A DNA stretch of 64,000 bases. Origin: SSF14 sp046331245 (GTDB lineage Bacteria > Actinomycetota > Acidimicrobiia > Acidimicrobiales > Microtrichaceae). Location of the stretch: contig JAXLRH010000001.1 of NCBI GenBank assembly GCA_046331245.1, positions 62,001 to 126,000 on the forward strand, read 5' to 3'. Made by a program: the position numbers and the translations under genes. The notes beneath the pieces were generated by a model. It saw only the letters and a program-made list of their open reading frames with translations. It was not told where the DNA came from and made no database searches. Shown piece after piece: positions 28,513 to 39,225 of this stretch (positions are counted from its first letter, which is position 1; each line of letters starts with the position of its first letter).

Positions 28513-29766
28513 ATGTCTCATCTCGCTCCGGTTTGGTACAAGGTCACCGATCTCGACGTGGTGTCGGGCGAGGGCTCATGGGTCGTGGCCGCCGACGGTG
28601 CGCGCTACCTCGACTTCACGAGCGGTATCGCCGTCACCAGCACCGGGCACTGCCACCCGGCCGTCGTCGCTTCCGTCCAGGCGCAGGCCGCGACGTTCAT
28701 CCACGCCCAGGTGAACTGCTACTCCCACCCGCTCCTCGAGGAGCTCGCCAGGGCGCTCGACGGCATCACGCCGGAGGGCATCGACACCTTCTTCTTCTCG
28801 AACTCGGGGGCCGAGGCGACCGAGGCGGCGGTGAAGCTCGCCAAGCAGGCGACCGGCCGGCCGAACGTCGTGGTGTTCGAGGGCTCGTTCCACGGGCGCA
28901 CCCACATGACCATGGCGATGACCACGTCGAAGACCGTCTACCGGGCGGGCCACAGCCCGCTGCCGGCCGGGGTGTTCGTGGCGCCGTTCCCCCGGTCGCT
29001 CGGCGTGGGGTCGCTCGACGATCGCATCGACGCGTCGCTCGAGGCACTCCGCCATCTGCTCCTGTCGCAGACGGCACCGTCGGAGACCGCGGCGATGATC
29101 CTGGAGCCGGTGCTGGGCGAGGGCGGCTACGAGCCGGCTCCCACGAGGTTCCTCGAGGGCATCCGGGCGATCTGCGACGAGCACGGCATCCTGTTCATCG
29201 CCGACGAGGTGCAGGCCGGGTTCGGGCGCACCGGCAAGATGTTCGCGGTGGAGCACTCGGGCGTGCGCCCCGACATCCTGGTGATGGCCAAGGGCATCGC
29301 CTCCGGCTTCCCGCTCTCGGCCATCGGGTCGTCGGCGGAGATCATGTCGGCCTGGCCGGCCGGGTCGCACGGCGGCACCTACGGCGGCAACCCCATCGGC
29401 TGCGCTGCGGCGCTCGCCACCATCGGGGTGCTCACCTCCGACGGCTTCCTCGCCAACGTCAACGACCGGGGCGCCCAGCTGAGCAGCGGTCTCGCGAAGC
29501 TGGCGACCGAGCATCCCGTCATCGCTGACGTGCGCGGTCCCGGCCTGATGGTCGCGATCGAGTTCCGAGACCCGGCCACCGGCGCGCCCGACGCGGCCCG
29601 CACGGCTGCGGTCATCGAGCACTGCCGGCAGTCGTCACGACTTCTGCTCATGAACGCCGGCACCTACGGGAACGTCATCCGGTTCATGGCGCCGCTCGTC
29701 GTCACCGAGTCGGAGATCACCGTGGCCCTCGACGCCGTGGCAGCGGCACTCGAGGCCTCCGCGTGA
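28513..29766 (+). CDS. Class III PLP aminotransferase (4-aminobutyrate aminotransferase-like)
   Basis: The 417-residue enzyme has the class III features: FTSGIAVTSTGHCHPAVV, FFSNSGAEATEAAVKLAKQ, FEGSFHGRTHM, ADEVQAGFGRTGKMFAVEH and the PLP lysine Lys260 in VMAKGIASGFPLSA. This is the GabT/ornithine-type subgroup; 4-aminobutyrate is the likeliest substrate, but other omega-amino acids are possible. The ATG start fits the -10 element. It is coupled to the MBL hydrolase gene by a GTGA overlap. Confidence 0.85.
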   Translation: MSHLAPVWYKVTDLDVVSGEGSWVVAADGARYLDFTSGIAVTSTGHCHPAVVASVQAQAATFIHAQVNCYSHPLLEELARALDGITPEGIDTFFFSNSGAEATEAAVKLAKQATGRPNVVVFEGSFHGRTHMTMAMTTSKTVYRAGHSPLPAGVFVAPFPRSLGVGSLDDRIDASLEALRHLLLSQTAPSETAAMILEPVLGEGGYEPAPTRFLEGIRAICDEHGILFIADEVQAGFGRTGKMFAVEHSGVRPDILVMAKGIASGFPLSAIGSSAEIMSAWPAGSHGGTYGGNPIGCAAALATIGVLTSDGFLANVNDRGAQLSSGLAKLATEHPVIADVRGPGLMVAIEFRDPATGAPDAARTAAVIEHCRQSSRLLLMNAGTYGNVIRFMAPLVVTESEITVALDAVAAALEASA

Positions 29767-30512
29767 GCGATCATCACCACACGGCAGCCGACCACGACGG
29801 CGACCGGTTCTACTTCCGCCAACTCCTCGCCGGGCGCGACTTCGCCGTCACCGACCCGATCGCCCGCCAGATGGTGAACTTCGCGTATCTCATCGGCGAC
29901 CGCGCCACGGGCGAGTGCGTCGTGGTCGACCCGGCGTACGACGTGGCCGGGTTGCTCGCGGTCGCGGAGTCCGACGGCATGACGGTGGCCGGCGCGCTCG
30001 TGACCCACTACCACCCCGATCACTGCGGCGGCGAGATGATGGGCTTCCACATCCAGGGCATCGAGGCCCTGCTCGAGCTCACGAACGTGCCGATCCACGT
30101 TCAGGCAGACGAGCTTCCCTGGGTGACCCGGGTCACCAACTGCGCCGAGCCCGACCTCGTCGGTCATGCGCCCGGCGACGTCGTGATGGTCGGCGAGATC
30201 CCGGTGGAGCTGATCCACACGCCCGGTCACACCCCGGGGTCGCAGTGCTTCCTGGTCAACGACCGACTCGTCTCCGGCGACACCCTGTTCCTCGACGGCT
30301 GCGGCCGTACCGACCTTCCCGGCGGCAATCCCGAGGAGCTCTACTTCAGCCTCACGCAGCGGCTGGCCAAGGTGCCCGACTCGGCGGTCCTCTACCCCGG
30401 CCACCAGTACTCGCCGGAGCCGTCCGCCACCGTCGGCGACACCCGCGCGCACAACATCGTCTTCCGGCCGAAGACCCCCGAGCAGTGGATGATGATGTTC
30501 GGGGGCGCATGA
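29763..30512 (+). CDS. MBL-fold metallo-hydrolase (glyoxalase II/persulfide dioxygenase-like)
   Basis: The 249-residue protein carries the metal motif THYHPDHCGG, a His in HTPGHTPGSQC, the bridging Asp in SGDTLFLDGCGRTDLPGG and the last His in YPGHQY. SGDTLFLDGCGRTDLPGG resembles ETHE1/glyoxalase II-like enzymes acting on glutathione or persulfide thioesters. The N-terminus is His-rich. It sits in a coupled operon with the aminotransferase and an AI-2E-family transporter, with overlaps of four bases on both sides. Confidence 0.85.
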   Translation: MSDHHHTAADHDGDRFYFRQLLAGRDFAVTDPIARQMVNFAYLIGDRATGECVVVDPAYDVAGLLAVAESDGMTVAGALVTHYHPDHCGGEMMGFHIQGIEALLELTNVPIHVQADELPWVTRVTNCAEPDLVGHAPGDVVMVGEIPVELIHTPGHTPGSQCFLVNDRLVSGDTLFLDGCGRTDLPGGNPEELYFSLTQRLAKVPDSAVLYPGHQYSPEPSATVGDTRAHNIVFRPKTPEQWMMMFGGA

Positions 30513-31774
30513 TCCCCGGCGGCTCCGACGCCTCGCTCCCGCCGGGTTGGAACGAGCATCGCCCGCCACGCTGGGTGCCTCGCGCCGTGCTCTACGCCGC
30601 GATCGGGATTGCCGGCTTCATGGTGTCGCGCTACCTGTTCGTCAAGCTGTCCGACCTCCTGACGATCCTCCTCGTCTCGCTCTTCCTCTCGTTCGCGATC
30701 GAACCGGCCGTCGACAGCCTGGCCGACCGCGGCTGGCGGCGCGGCTACGCGACGGGACTCGTGTTCGTCGTCCTCCTGGTGCTCAGCAGCCTGCTGGTGT
30801 GGGTGATCGTCGACCTCGTCGTGCAGCAGGTGCGAACGCTGGTGAACGACGCGCCCGGGCTCGTGCGAAACGCGACGAAGTGGGTCAACAACCGGTTCGA
30901 TGCGAACATCACGACCGACAAGATCATCGAGCAGATCCGCAAGTACCAGGGCAACCTCGCGAGCACGGCGGGCGACCTCGGCGGTCGTGTCGTGTCGGTC
31001 ACCGGTTCGGTGCTCGCCGTGGTGTTCAACGTGTTCACGGTCGGGCTGTTCTCGTTCTATCTGGTCGCCGACGGCCCTCGGTTCCGCCGGTCGATCTGCT
31101 CGGTCCTCCCGCCGGAGCGGCAGCATCTGGTGCTGAGCCTGTGGGAGCTCGCGATCCACAAGACCGGTGGGTACCTCTACTCCCGGCTGCTGCTCGCCAC
31201 TGCGTCGGCGGTGGCGAGCTGGATCGCCTTCATGGTGATCGGCGTTCCGTCACCCCTCGCGCTGGCGATCTGGATGGGCATCGTGTCGCAGTTCGTGCCG
31301 GTCATCGGCACCTACATCGGCGGAGCGCTCCCGCTCCTCATCGCCCTGCTGAACCACCCCACGCACGCGATCGCCGTCTTCATCTTCCTGATCGTGTACC
31401 AGCAACTCGAGAACTACCTGCTGGCTCCCCGCATCTCGGCGGCGACGATGGCGATCCATCCGGCGGTCGCGTTCGGAGCGGCGATCGCCGGTGCCAGCAT
31501 CATCGGCCCCATCGGCGCGCTGCTCGCGCTTCCCGCAGCCGCGATCATCCAGGCGTTCGTCTCGTCGTACCTCGAGCGCCACGAGGTGGTGGAGACCGAG
31601 CTCACCGAGGCCCTGCTGGTTGCGGTCGACGAGGGCGACGTGGACGGGCCCGGCGACCCCAACCGTGCTGGGTTCGTCCGCGGTCAGCGAAGCGCCGACG
31701 ACGCGTCGAGCGCCCAGGAGCAGAGCAGCTCACGATCGTCGGACGACCACGAGGCGCGCTCGTCGGACCAGTAG
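30509..31774 (+). CDS. AI-2E family transporter
   Basis: The 421-residue membrane protein belongs to the AI-2E exporter/YdiK-PerM family. It has about eight hydrophobic segments, SLFLSFAIEPAVDSLADRG, a soluble helical insert (about residues 115-165) and the C-terminal signature GIVSQFVPVIGTYIGGALPL with VYQQLENYLLAPRISAATM. Members move AI-2, ions or unknown solutes. A charged Ser-rich tail ends the protein, and the last 91 bases overlap the GAF gene on the opposite strand. Confidence 0.87.
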   Translation: MIPGGSDASLPPGWNEHRPPRWVPRAVLYAAIGIAGFMVSRYLFVKLSDLLTILLVSLFLSFAIEPAVDSLADRGWRRGYATGLVFVVLLVLSSLLVWVIVDLVVQQVRTLVNDAPGLVRNATKWVNNRFDANITTDKIIEQIRKYQGNLASTAGDLGGRVVSVTGSVLAVVFNVFTVGLFSFYLVADGPRFRRSICSVLPPERQHLVLSLWELAIHKTGGYLYSRLLLATASAVASWIAFMVIGVPSPLALAIWMGIVSQFVPVIGTYIGGALPLLIALLNHPTHAIAVFIFLIVYQQLENYLLAPRISAATMAIHPAVAFGAAIAGASIIGPIGALLALPAAAIIQAFVSSYLERHEVVETELTEALLVAVDEGDVDGPGDPNRAGFVRGQRSADDASSAQEQSSSRSSDDHEARSSDQ

Positions 31775-32190
31775 GCGCACACCGCGCCGATCACCGGGGC
31801 GGAGGAGAGGGTCGCGGCGGCGCAGATGCCGGGCGCGAGGCCGAGCACCGGGAGGTGCAGCGCGGAGGTCAGACCGAGATCGCCGATCGTCGTCGACGAG
31901 TCGTGGGCCACCGCCAGGGCCCCGGCGTTGCGGATGAACATGTACTTCGAGGGCCGGATGTTGCCGAGCGACCACGGGAACCAGCCGAGTGGCACCTCGT
32001 GTTCGTCCGCCCCGTCGCCGGCGTCGAACTCGGCCGCGGGATGGCTGAGGGCCGTCCAGCGGCGTGTGAGTCGAGCGCCGTCGACCGTGATCTCGAACAG
32101 CTCGACACGCTGCGCGTCGAGACGCCCGCCGATGCGTGCGGCGACCTCGTCGGCGCGCTGCCGCGATGTGATTCCGGTGGTATTCCCCAT
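31684..32190 (-). CDS. GAF-domain protein
   Basis: The 168-residue protein appears to be a single GAF domain: a variable N-terminal part, LHLPVLGLAPGICAAATLSS, and the typical end IGAVCAYWSDERASWSSDDRELL. Such domains bind small ligands or mediate dimerisation. No output domain is present. The ATG at 32190 follows a TTGAGGG ribosome site. Its 3' end overlaps the transporter tail on the other strand, with normal codon use on both. Confidence 0.65.
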   Translation of the reverse strand: MGNTTGITSRQRADEVAARIGGRLDAQRVELFEITVDGARLTRRWTALSHPAAEFDAGDGADEHEVPLGWFPWSLGNIRPSKYMFIRNAGALAVAHDSSTTIGDLGLTSALHLPVLGLAPGICAAATLSSAPVIGAVCAYWSDERASWSSDDRELLCSWALDASSALR

Positions 32191-32237
32191 GCCCTCAAGG
32201 GATCGACGTTCCCTCGGCGGACCCTGAGCAATTCCTG

Positions 32238-32765
32238 TCAGGCGTCGGCTTCGGCCTCGGGTTCGGCCTTGGCGGGCGGCCGGTAGAAGGCGGCGAGCAG
32301 CCCGGCGCCGGACGCCAGCCCGACCCCGCCGGAGATGGCAAGGCCCCGCCAGCCGGCGAGGTTGGCCTCGATGTCGAACACGTGGTCGAGCGAGTACCGG
32401 CCGGCACCCAGCGTCGCCACGCCGACGGCGACGACGGAGATGATGAAGTTGTACTCCCAGCCGTCCTTCACGATGAAGAAGCCGTTCTCGCGGTGCGTCC
32501 AGGCCGCCACGAACATCACGCCCACCATGCCCGCTGCCGCGAGCGGGGTGAGCAGGCCGGCGGCGAACAGCACGCCGGTGCCCACCTCGGTGCTGGCGGC
32601 GAGCAGCGCGTGCACGTTGCCGGGACGCATGCCGATGCTGTCGAACCATCCGGCCGTGCCCTTGAGGCGGCCGCCACGGAAGAACTTGTTGTAGCCGTGG
32701 GCGAACATCATCGATCCGAGGCACACGCGGATGATGAGCAGGGCGGTGTGCTGAGAAGTGCTCAT
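32238..32765 (-). CDS. DoxX family membrane protein
   Basis: The 175-residue protein has four transmembrane segments and the DoxX signatures IRVCLGSMMFAHGYNKFF and FDSIGMRPGNVHALLAASTE. DoxX-like proteins work with thiol or oxidative-stress systems in mycobacteria, but most are uncharacterised. The tail is acidic (AKAEPEAEADA). A TAGGTT element 6 bases before the ATG suggests a leaderless transcript divergent from mutA. Confidence 0.82.
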   Translation of the reverse strand: MSTSQHTALLIIRVCLGSMMFAHGYNKFFRGGRLKGTAGWFDSIGMRPGNVHALLAASTEVGTGVLFAAGLLTPLAAAGMVGVMFVAAWTHRENGFFIVKDGWEYNFIISVVAVGVATLGAGRYSLDHVFDIEANLAGWRGLAISGGVGLASGAGLLAAFYRPPAKAEPEAEADA

Positions 32766-32771
32766 CGCCCC

Positions 32772-32777
32772 AACCTA
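32772..32777 (-). promoter_or_regulatory. -10 element TAGGTT for leaderless doxX
   Basis: Minus-strand TAGGTT is 6 bases before the doxX ATG, in the doxX-mutA divergent region. Confidence 0.45.
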
Positions 32778-32792
32778 CTGCCCCGATCGCAT

Positions 32793-32821
32793 CTGACGAT
32801 CCGTCAGGCCTCCGGTAACCT
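32793..32821 (+). promoter_or_regulatory. mutA promoter with palindromic operator
   Basis: CTGACG (32793-32798), a 17-base spacer and TAACCT (32816-32821) form a fair housekeeping promoter with a leader of about 55 bases. The -35 is one arm of the perfect inverted repeat CTGACG-N3-CGTCAG (32793-32807). Confidence 0.5.
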
Positions 32822-32882
32822 GAGCCGACGCTCCTGTCGCAGCCCGGTGAGCTGTGACCCCGTGCCGAGTTGGAGACCACCT

Positions 32883-34825
32883 GTGACGAGCACCCCCGAT
32901 CTGGCGCTGGCCGCCGACTTCCCGGCGGCCGACCACGAGCAGTGGCGTGCCCTGGTGGACAAGGTCCTGAAGGGTGCGTCGTTCGAGCGCAGGTTGGTGT
33001 CCAACACCTACGACGGCATCGCGATCCAGCCGCTCTACACGGCCGCGGACAGCCCGGCGCACGCGTCGGAGCAGCATCCGGGTCAGCCGGGATACACCCG
33101 TGGCGCGACGGCTGCCGGCCCGGCCCACGGCGCGTGGGAGATCCGTCAGACGCAGCAGCACCCGGAGCCGGTCGAGGCCAACCGGCGCATCCTCGAGGAT
33201 CTCGGCGGTGGGGTGAACTCGCTGGCGCTCCGCCTCGACATCGCCGGCGCCGGTGACGTCGACGGGGTCGTGATCGGCGGGTCGTCCGACGTCGCGACGC
33301 TGCTCGACGGCGTCTACCTGGACCTCGTGTCGGTCACCCTCGAGGCCGGTCCGTCGTTCGCCGCCGCCGCTCGCCTGCTCATCGAGGCGTGGGAGACCGC
33401 CGGGGTCTCGATCGACCAGCGTCGTGGGAGCCTCGGCGCAGACCCGCTCGGTGCGCTGGCCGCGACGGGCCGCCTGGCGCAGGGGCTCGACGCAGCGCTC
33501 GGCGCCACGGTCGAGCTCGCGACCGAGACGGCCGCGTGGCCCCACGTGCGTGCCATCGACATCGACACGGCACCGTACGTCGACGCCGGCGCCAGCGAGG
33601 CCCAGGAGCTGGCAGCGATGGTGGCGACGGGTGTGGCCTACCTACGAGCGCTGACCGACGGCGGCCTCACGGCCGATGCCGCTGCGGCGCAGATCGGCTT
33701 CACGGTGTCGGCCGACGCCGACGTGTTCGCCACGATCGCGAAGCTCCGTGCCGCCCGTCGGGTCTGGAGCCACGCCCTGGCCGCAGCCGGGGTGTCGGAG
33801 ACCAGCGCGCCGTTCGCCGCCCGCACGGCGACGCGGATGATGAGCCGCCGCGACCCCTGGGTGAACATGCTCCGCACCACGGCGGCGTGCTTCGCCGCCG
33901 GTGCCGCCGGTGCCCCCACCGTCACGGTGCAGCCGTTCGACGCGGCGCTCGGACTCCCCGACGGCCTGGCGCGTCGCATCGCGCGCAACACGCAGCTGGT
34001 GCTGCAGGAGGAATCCCACGTCGGCATCGTCGCCGATCCCGCCGGTGGTTCGTACTACGTCGAGTCGCTCACCGATCAGCTCGCGGAACGGGCCTGGGAG
34101 CGGTTCGTCGAGATCGAGGCGGCCGGCGGCATGGCCGCAGTGCTGCTCGACGGCAGCGAGGCGAAAGTGCTCGGTGCGATCCGCGGGGCCCGTGCCGCGA
34201 ACATCGCGACGCGCCGCGACGCCCTCACCGGCGTGAGCGAGTTCCCGAACCTCGCGGAGGAGCCGCTCACCCGGCCCGCCCCCGACGTGGAGGCGCTGCG
34301 CGCCGACGCCCGAGCTCGCTGGGGCGCGGCGGCCGACACGTCCGGTCCGGCCACGGTGATCGAGCCGCTGGGCGCGAGCCGCCTGGCCGCCGGCTTCGAG
34401 GCGCTGCGCGACGCGAGCGACGCCCATCTCTCCGCGACGGGCTCGCGTCCTCGCGTGTTCCTCGCGAACCTCGGCCCGATCGCGACCCACACCGCCCGTG
34501 CCAGCTACGCGAAGAACTTCCTCGAGGCGGGCGGTGTCGAGACGCTCGGCACGACCGGCGAGGACGACGCAGCGGTCACCGCAGCATTCGCGGCGTCGGG
34601 GTGTTCCGCCGCCGTCATCTGCAGCTCCGATGCGGTCTACGCCGACCGGGCAGCGGACGTCGCGTCGGCCCTGCGTGCGGCCGGGGCGCGACGGGTGCTG
34701 CTCGCCGGCAACCCGGGCGAGCAACGAGGGGCGTACGAAGCCGCAGGTGTCGACGAGTTCATCCACGTCGGTGTCGACGTTCTCGTGTCGCTCCGAGGAA
34801 TCCTCGAGGCCGAAGGAGTGTCGCT

Positions 34826-34829
<4 letters not shown>
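32883..34829 (+). CDS. mutA: Methylmalonyl-CoA mutase small subunit
   Basis: MutA is the non-catalytic partner of MutB in the cobalamin-dependent conversion between methylmalonyl-CoA and succinyl-CoA. The 648-residue protein keeps the mutase barrel layout (RIARNTQLVLQEESHVGIV, DPAGGSYYVESLTDQLAERAW) and a C-terminal B12-like Rossmann domain without the His motif (LAGNPGEQRGAYEAAGVDEF). The GTG start at 32883 has GTTGGAG upstream. It is coupled to mutB by a GTGA overlap. Confidence 0.93.
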
Positions 34830-37024
<2,195 letters not shown>

Positions 37025-37039
37025 CGGCCACGCACCGTC

Positions 37040-38260
37040 TCAGGACGGCAGCGGCAGTCGGATCCGGAAGGTCGTCGGGCTCGTCTCGGCGACGTCGAGC
37101 CGACCACCCTCGGCCTCGATCACCCGTCGTGCGAGCGGCAGGCCGATGCCGTGGGTCGACGTACGTGGGCGCTGCACGAAGATCTCGCTGACGCGACTCG
37201 GGTCGATCGTGCCCTCGTCGGCGACGGTCAGCTCGGCCCAACCGTCGTTCACCATCAGCGCAACGGTGACGGTGCCCGTGCCGTGGCGGGTCGCGTTCCA
37301 CAGCAGCACGTCGAGCGCCTGACCGACGGCTCCCTGCGCCGCCTCCACGTGCAGCTCGGGACCGTCGACGGTGACGATGCGGCGACGCCGACGCCGCAGC
37401 ACGAGGACCACGTCGCCGACGTGGTTCGCGACGAGGCCGCGCAGGTCGAATCGCGTCGCGACACCGGCGCGTCCGGTGCGTGAGAGGCGAAGCAGCGCGT
37501 CGATGGTGTCGGAGAGCCGGTCGGCCTGCTCGATGGCCGCAACCGCCTCGCCGGCGGCGACGGGGTCGTCGGTGAGGACGAGCTCCTCCAGACGCAGACG
37601 AAGGCCGGTGAGTGCCGATCGGAGCTGGTGGCCGGCGTCACGGTTGAAGCTCCGCTCCGCTCGCACGAGCGCGTCGATGCGTGCGGCCGACGCGTCGAGG
37701 GTGGTCGCGAGGCTGTCGAGCTCGGGGATGCCCGATCGGGGCGCCGTCACCGAGAAGTCGCCGGAGCCGAGCCGGGCAGCGGTATCGGCCAGCTCGCGGA
37801 GGGGTTGGCCGAGCCGTCGCGCCTCCGCCTGCGCCAGCAGCCATGTGGTGAGCAGGCCCGCGAGGCCGAGGCCGGCCAGGATCACGAGTGGGCGCTGCAC
37901 GCGATCACGGACCGGGTTCGCGCTGGCGAACACGGTGACGACGCGATCGTCGTCGCGCACCGTCGTGGAGATCAGCTCGCCCAGCGGACGGGTGTGGATC
38001 TGGATCGGGTCACCGCCGCCGATGACGACCTTCGCGCTCGTGTCGGGCGGGAGGAGGTTGCCGAGGGCCACGGGGTCGAGGGCCTCGCCCGACCGCACAC
38101 TGCGCGTCACCTGGTCGAGCACGTAGCTCGCCTGCTGCGCGAGCTGCGCCTTCGTCTCGTCGCTCGCGACGCGCTGCAGGAGGTAGCCCATCGGCACGGC
38201 GAGGAGGATGAGCACCACCGTGGTGACGCCCAGGAACGAGATGACGAGGCGACGCTTCAT
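37040..38260 (-). CDS. Membrane sensor histidine kinase
   Basis: The 406-residue protein has two transmembrane helices (about residues 7-28 and 124-143) around a 95-residue sensor domain, a HAMP region, a HisKA segment and an ATPase domain. The phospho-acceptor is His211 in DAGHQLRSALTGL, somewhat divergent from the usual HELRTPL. The N box reads WNATRHG and the G boxes VADEGT and THGIGLPLA. It lies 13 bases after its response regulator gene and converges with mutB. The signal is unknown; its place between mutAB and meaB suggests, but does not prove, a metabolic link. Confidence 0.85.
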   Translation of the reverse strand: MKRRLVISFLGVTTVVLILLAVPMGYLLQRVASDETKAQLAQQASYVLDQVTRSVRSGEALDPVALGNLLPPDTSAKVVIGGGDPIQIHTRPLGELISTTVRDDDRVVTVFASANPVRDRVQRPLVILAGLGLAGLLTTWLLAQAEARRLGQPLRELADTAARLGSGDFSVTAPRSGIPELDSLATTLDASAARIDALVRAERSFNRDAGHQLRSALTGLRLRLEELVLTDDPVAAGEAVAAIEQADRLSDTIDALLRLSRTGRAGVATRFDLRGLVANHVGDVVLVLRRRRRRIVTVDGPELHVEAAQGAVGQALDVLLWNATRHGTGTVTVALMVNDGWAELTVADEGTIDPSRVSEIFVQRPRTSTHGIGLPLARRVIEAEGGRLDVAETSPTTFRIRLPLPS

Positions 38261-38273
38261 GCGTGGCGGCGGC

Positions 38274-38960
38274 TCACTCGGAGGGGTCCTCGGTTTCGAA
38301 GCGGAAGCCGACGCCGCGCACGGTGGTCACGTAGCGGGGATGATCGGGCGGGTCGCCGAGCTTGCGCCGCAGTGCGGAGACGTGAACGTCGAGCGAGCGG
38401 CTCGTCGCGTAGAAGTCGTCGTTCCAGACCTCGGCCAGGATGCGCTGACGGGTGACCACCCGACCGGCGTCGGACATGAGGAGGGTGAGGAGTTCGAACT
38501 CCTTCGGTGTGAGCTTGAGCTCCTCGTCGCCGTGCCACGCGCGGTGTGCGTCGGGCTCGAGGCGGATGCCGTGGGTCTCGAGCGCGCCCTCGGCCCGGCG
38601 AGTGAGGCGGAGACGGGCACGCACGCGGGCCGTGAGCTCGGCCATCGAGAACGGCTTGGCCATGTAGTCGTCGGCGCCGGCGTCGAATCCGACCACGAGG
38701 TCGAGCTCGTCGCTCCGGGCGGTGAGCATGATGATCGGCAGGGTCGAGTCGTGGGCGCGGATGCGTCGGCACACCTCGAGGCCGTCGACGTCGGGGAGGG
38801 TGAGGTCGAGCACGACCAGGTCGAACCCGCCGCCGAGAGCGGCGGCGATGGCGTCGTTGCCCCGGTCCATGTGGACGACCTCGAAGTCCTCACGGGTGAG
38901 CGCGCGGGCCAGCGGTTGGGCGATGGCGGAGTCGTCCTCGACGAGCAGGAGGCGGGGCAC
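38274..38960 (-). CDS. OmpR/PhoB-family response regulator
   Basis: The 228-residue protein has a full receiver domain (LLLVEDDSAIA, Asp52 in VVLDLTLPDVDG, GADDYMAKPFSM) and a winged-helix DNA-binding domain (LTPKEFELLTLLMSDAGRVVT, VSALRRKLGDPPDHPRYV, VRGVGFRFE). The GTG at 38960 is preferred over an upstream start because receiver homologs begin there and a TACGCT -10 lies 7 bases before it. It forms an operon with the kinase. Confidence 0.9.
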   Translation of the reverse strand: MPRLLLVEDDSAIAQPLARALTREDFEVVHMDRGNDAIAAALGGGFDLVVLDLTLPDVDGLEVCRRIRAHDSTLPIIMLTARSDELDLVVGFDAGADDYMAKPFSMAELTARVRARLRLTRRAEGALETHGIRLEPDAHRAWHGDEELKLTPKEFELLTLLMSDAGRVVTRQRILAEVWNDDFYATSRSLDVHVSALRRKLGDPPDHPRYVTTVRGVGFRFETEDPSE

Positions 38961-38967
38961 GGGGTTG

Positions 38968-38973
38968 AGCGTA
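38968..38973 (-). promoter_or_regulatory. -10 element TACGCT for leaderless response regulator gene
   Basis: Minus-strand TACGCT precedes the GTG at 38960 by 7 bases and supports that start. Confidence 0.5.
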
Positions 38974-39026
38974 AACGGCTCCCGGCAGTCCCGGGGGAGA
39001 ATCGTCCGGGGACCCCGGATCGCGGT

Positions 39027-39065
39027 CGATTCGCCCGATTCGCGCCGGATCTTTACCGATTCTTC
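39027..39065 (-). promoter_or_regulatory. Direct repeats upstream of the regulator pair, candidate OmpR-type operator
   Basis: CGATTCGCC (39027-39035) and CGATTCGCG (39036-39044) are adjacent 9-base repeats; a related CGATTCTTC lies at 39057-39065. OmpR-family regulators bind such tandem repeats, so autoregulation is plausible. Confidence 0.4.
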
Positions 39066-39107
39066 GCGTACGAAGCGGCGAATCTTCGCGACGGTGAGGC
39101 GCATAGT

Positions 39108-39206
39108 GACCTCAGAGTTCGATACGTCGGACTCGCAAGAGGTTTCTCCCGAATATGAGGTTTCTCCCAAGTCTCAGGGCGCCCTTCGGGGCGCCCACCT
39201 CTTTTT
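39108..39206 (+). ncRNA. Candidate small RNA with duplicated C-rich motif and intrinsic terminator
   Basis: A strong terminator (39177-39206) has no protein gene ahead of it on its strand. Upstream lie the -10-like CATAGT (39102-39107), a hairpin in which ACCTC (39109-39113) pairs with GAGGT (39139-39143) and GAGTTC with GGACTC inside it, and two copies of GAGGTTTCTCCC (39139-39150 and 39157-39168). The TCTCCC parts could pair with Shine-Dalgarno sequences. Ends are estimates. Confidence 0.4.
39177..39206 (+). terminator. Intrinsic terminator upstream of meaB
   Basis: GGGCGCCC, loop TTCG, GGGCGCCC, then ACCTCTTTTT: a perfect 8-bp GC stem with a T-tract on the plus strand only. Confidence 0.8.
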
Positions 39207-39213
39207 CCCCGTC

Positions 39214-39219
39214 TACGAT
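39214..39219 (+). promoter_or_regulatory. -10 element TACGAT for leaderless meaB
   Basis: TACGAT is 6 bases before the meaB ATG and directly behind the terminator. Confidence 0.45.
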
Positions 39220-39225
39220 GCCGCG

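Noticed and set aside
31684..31774. GAF gene dismissed as antisense noise at the transporter end
   Set aside because: Rejected as noise: most of the gene lies outside the overlap and ends in a recognisable GAF motif, so it was kept as a gene.
31684..32880. Single 398-residue protein spanning the GAF and DoxX region
   Set aside because: The frame is open through doxX only by composition; the real DoxX reading is in another frame, and the GAF gene has its own ATG and ribosome site at 32190.
32766..32882. Cobalamin riboswitch before mutA
   Set aside because: The leader is only about 55 bases, too short, and lacks a B12-box-like sequence.
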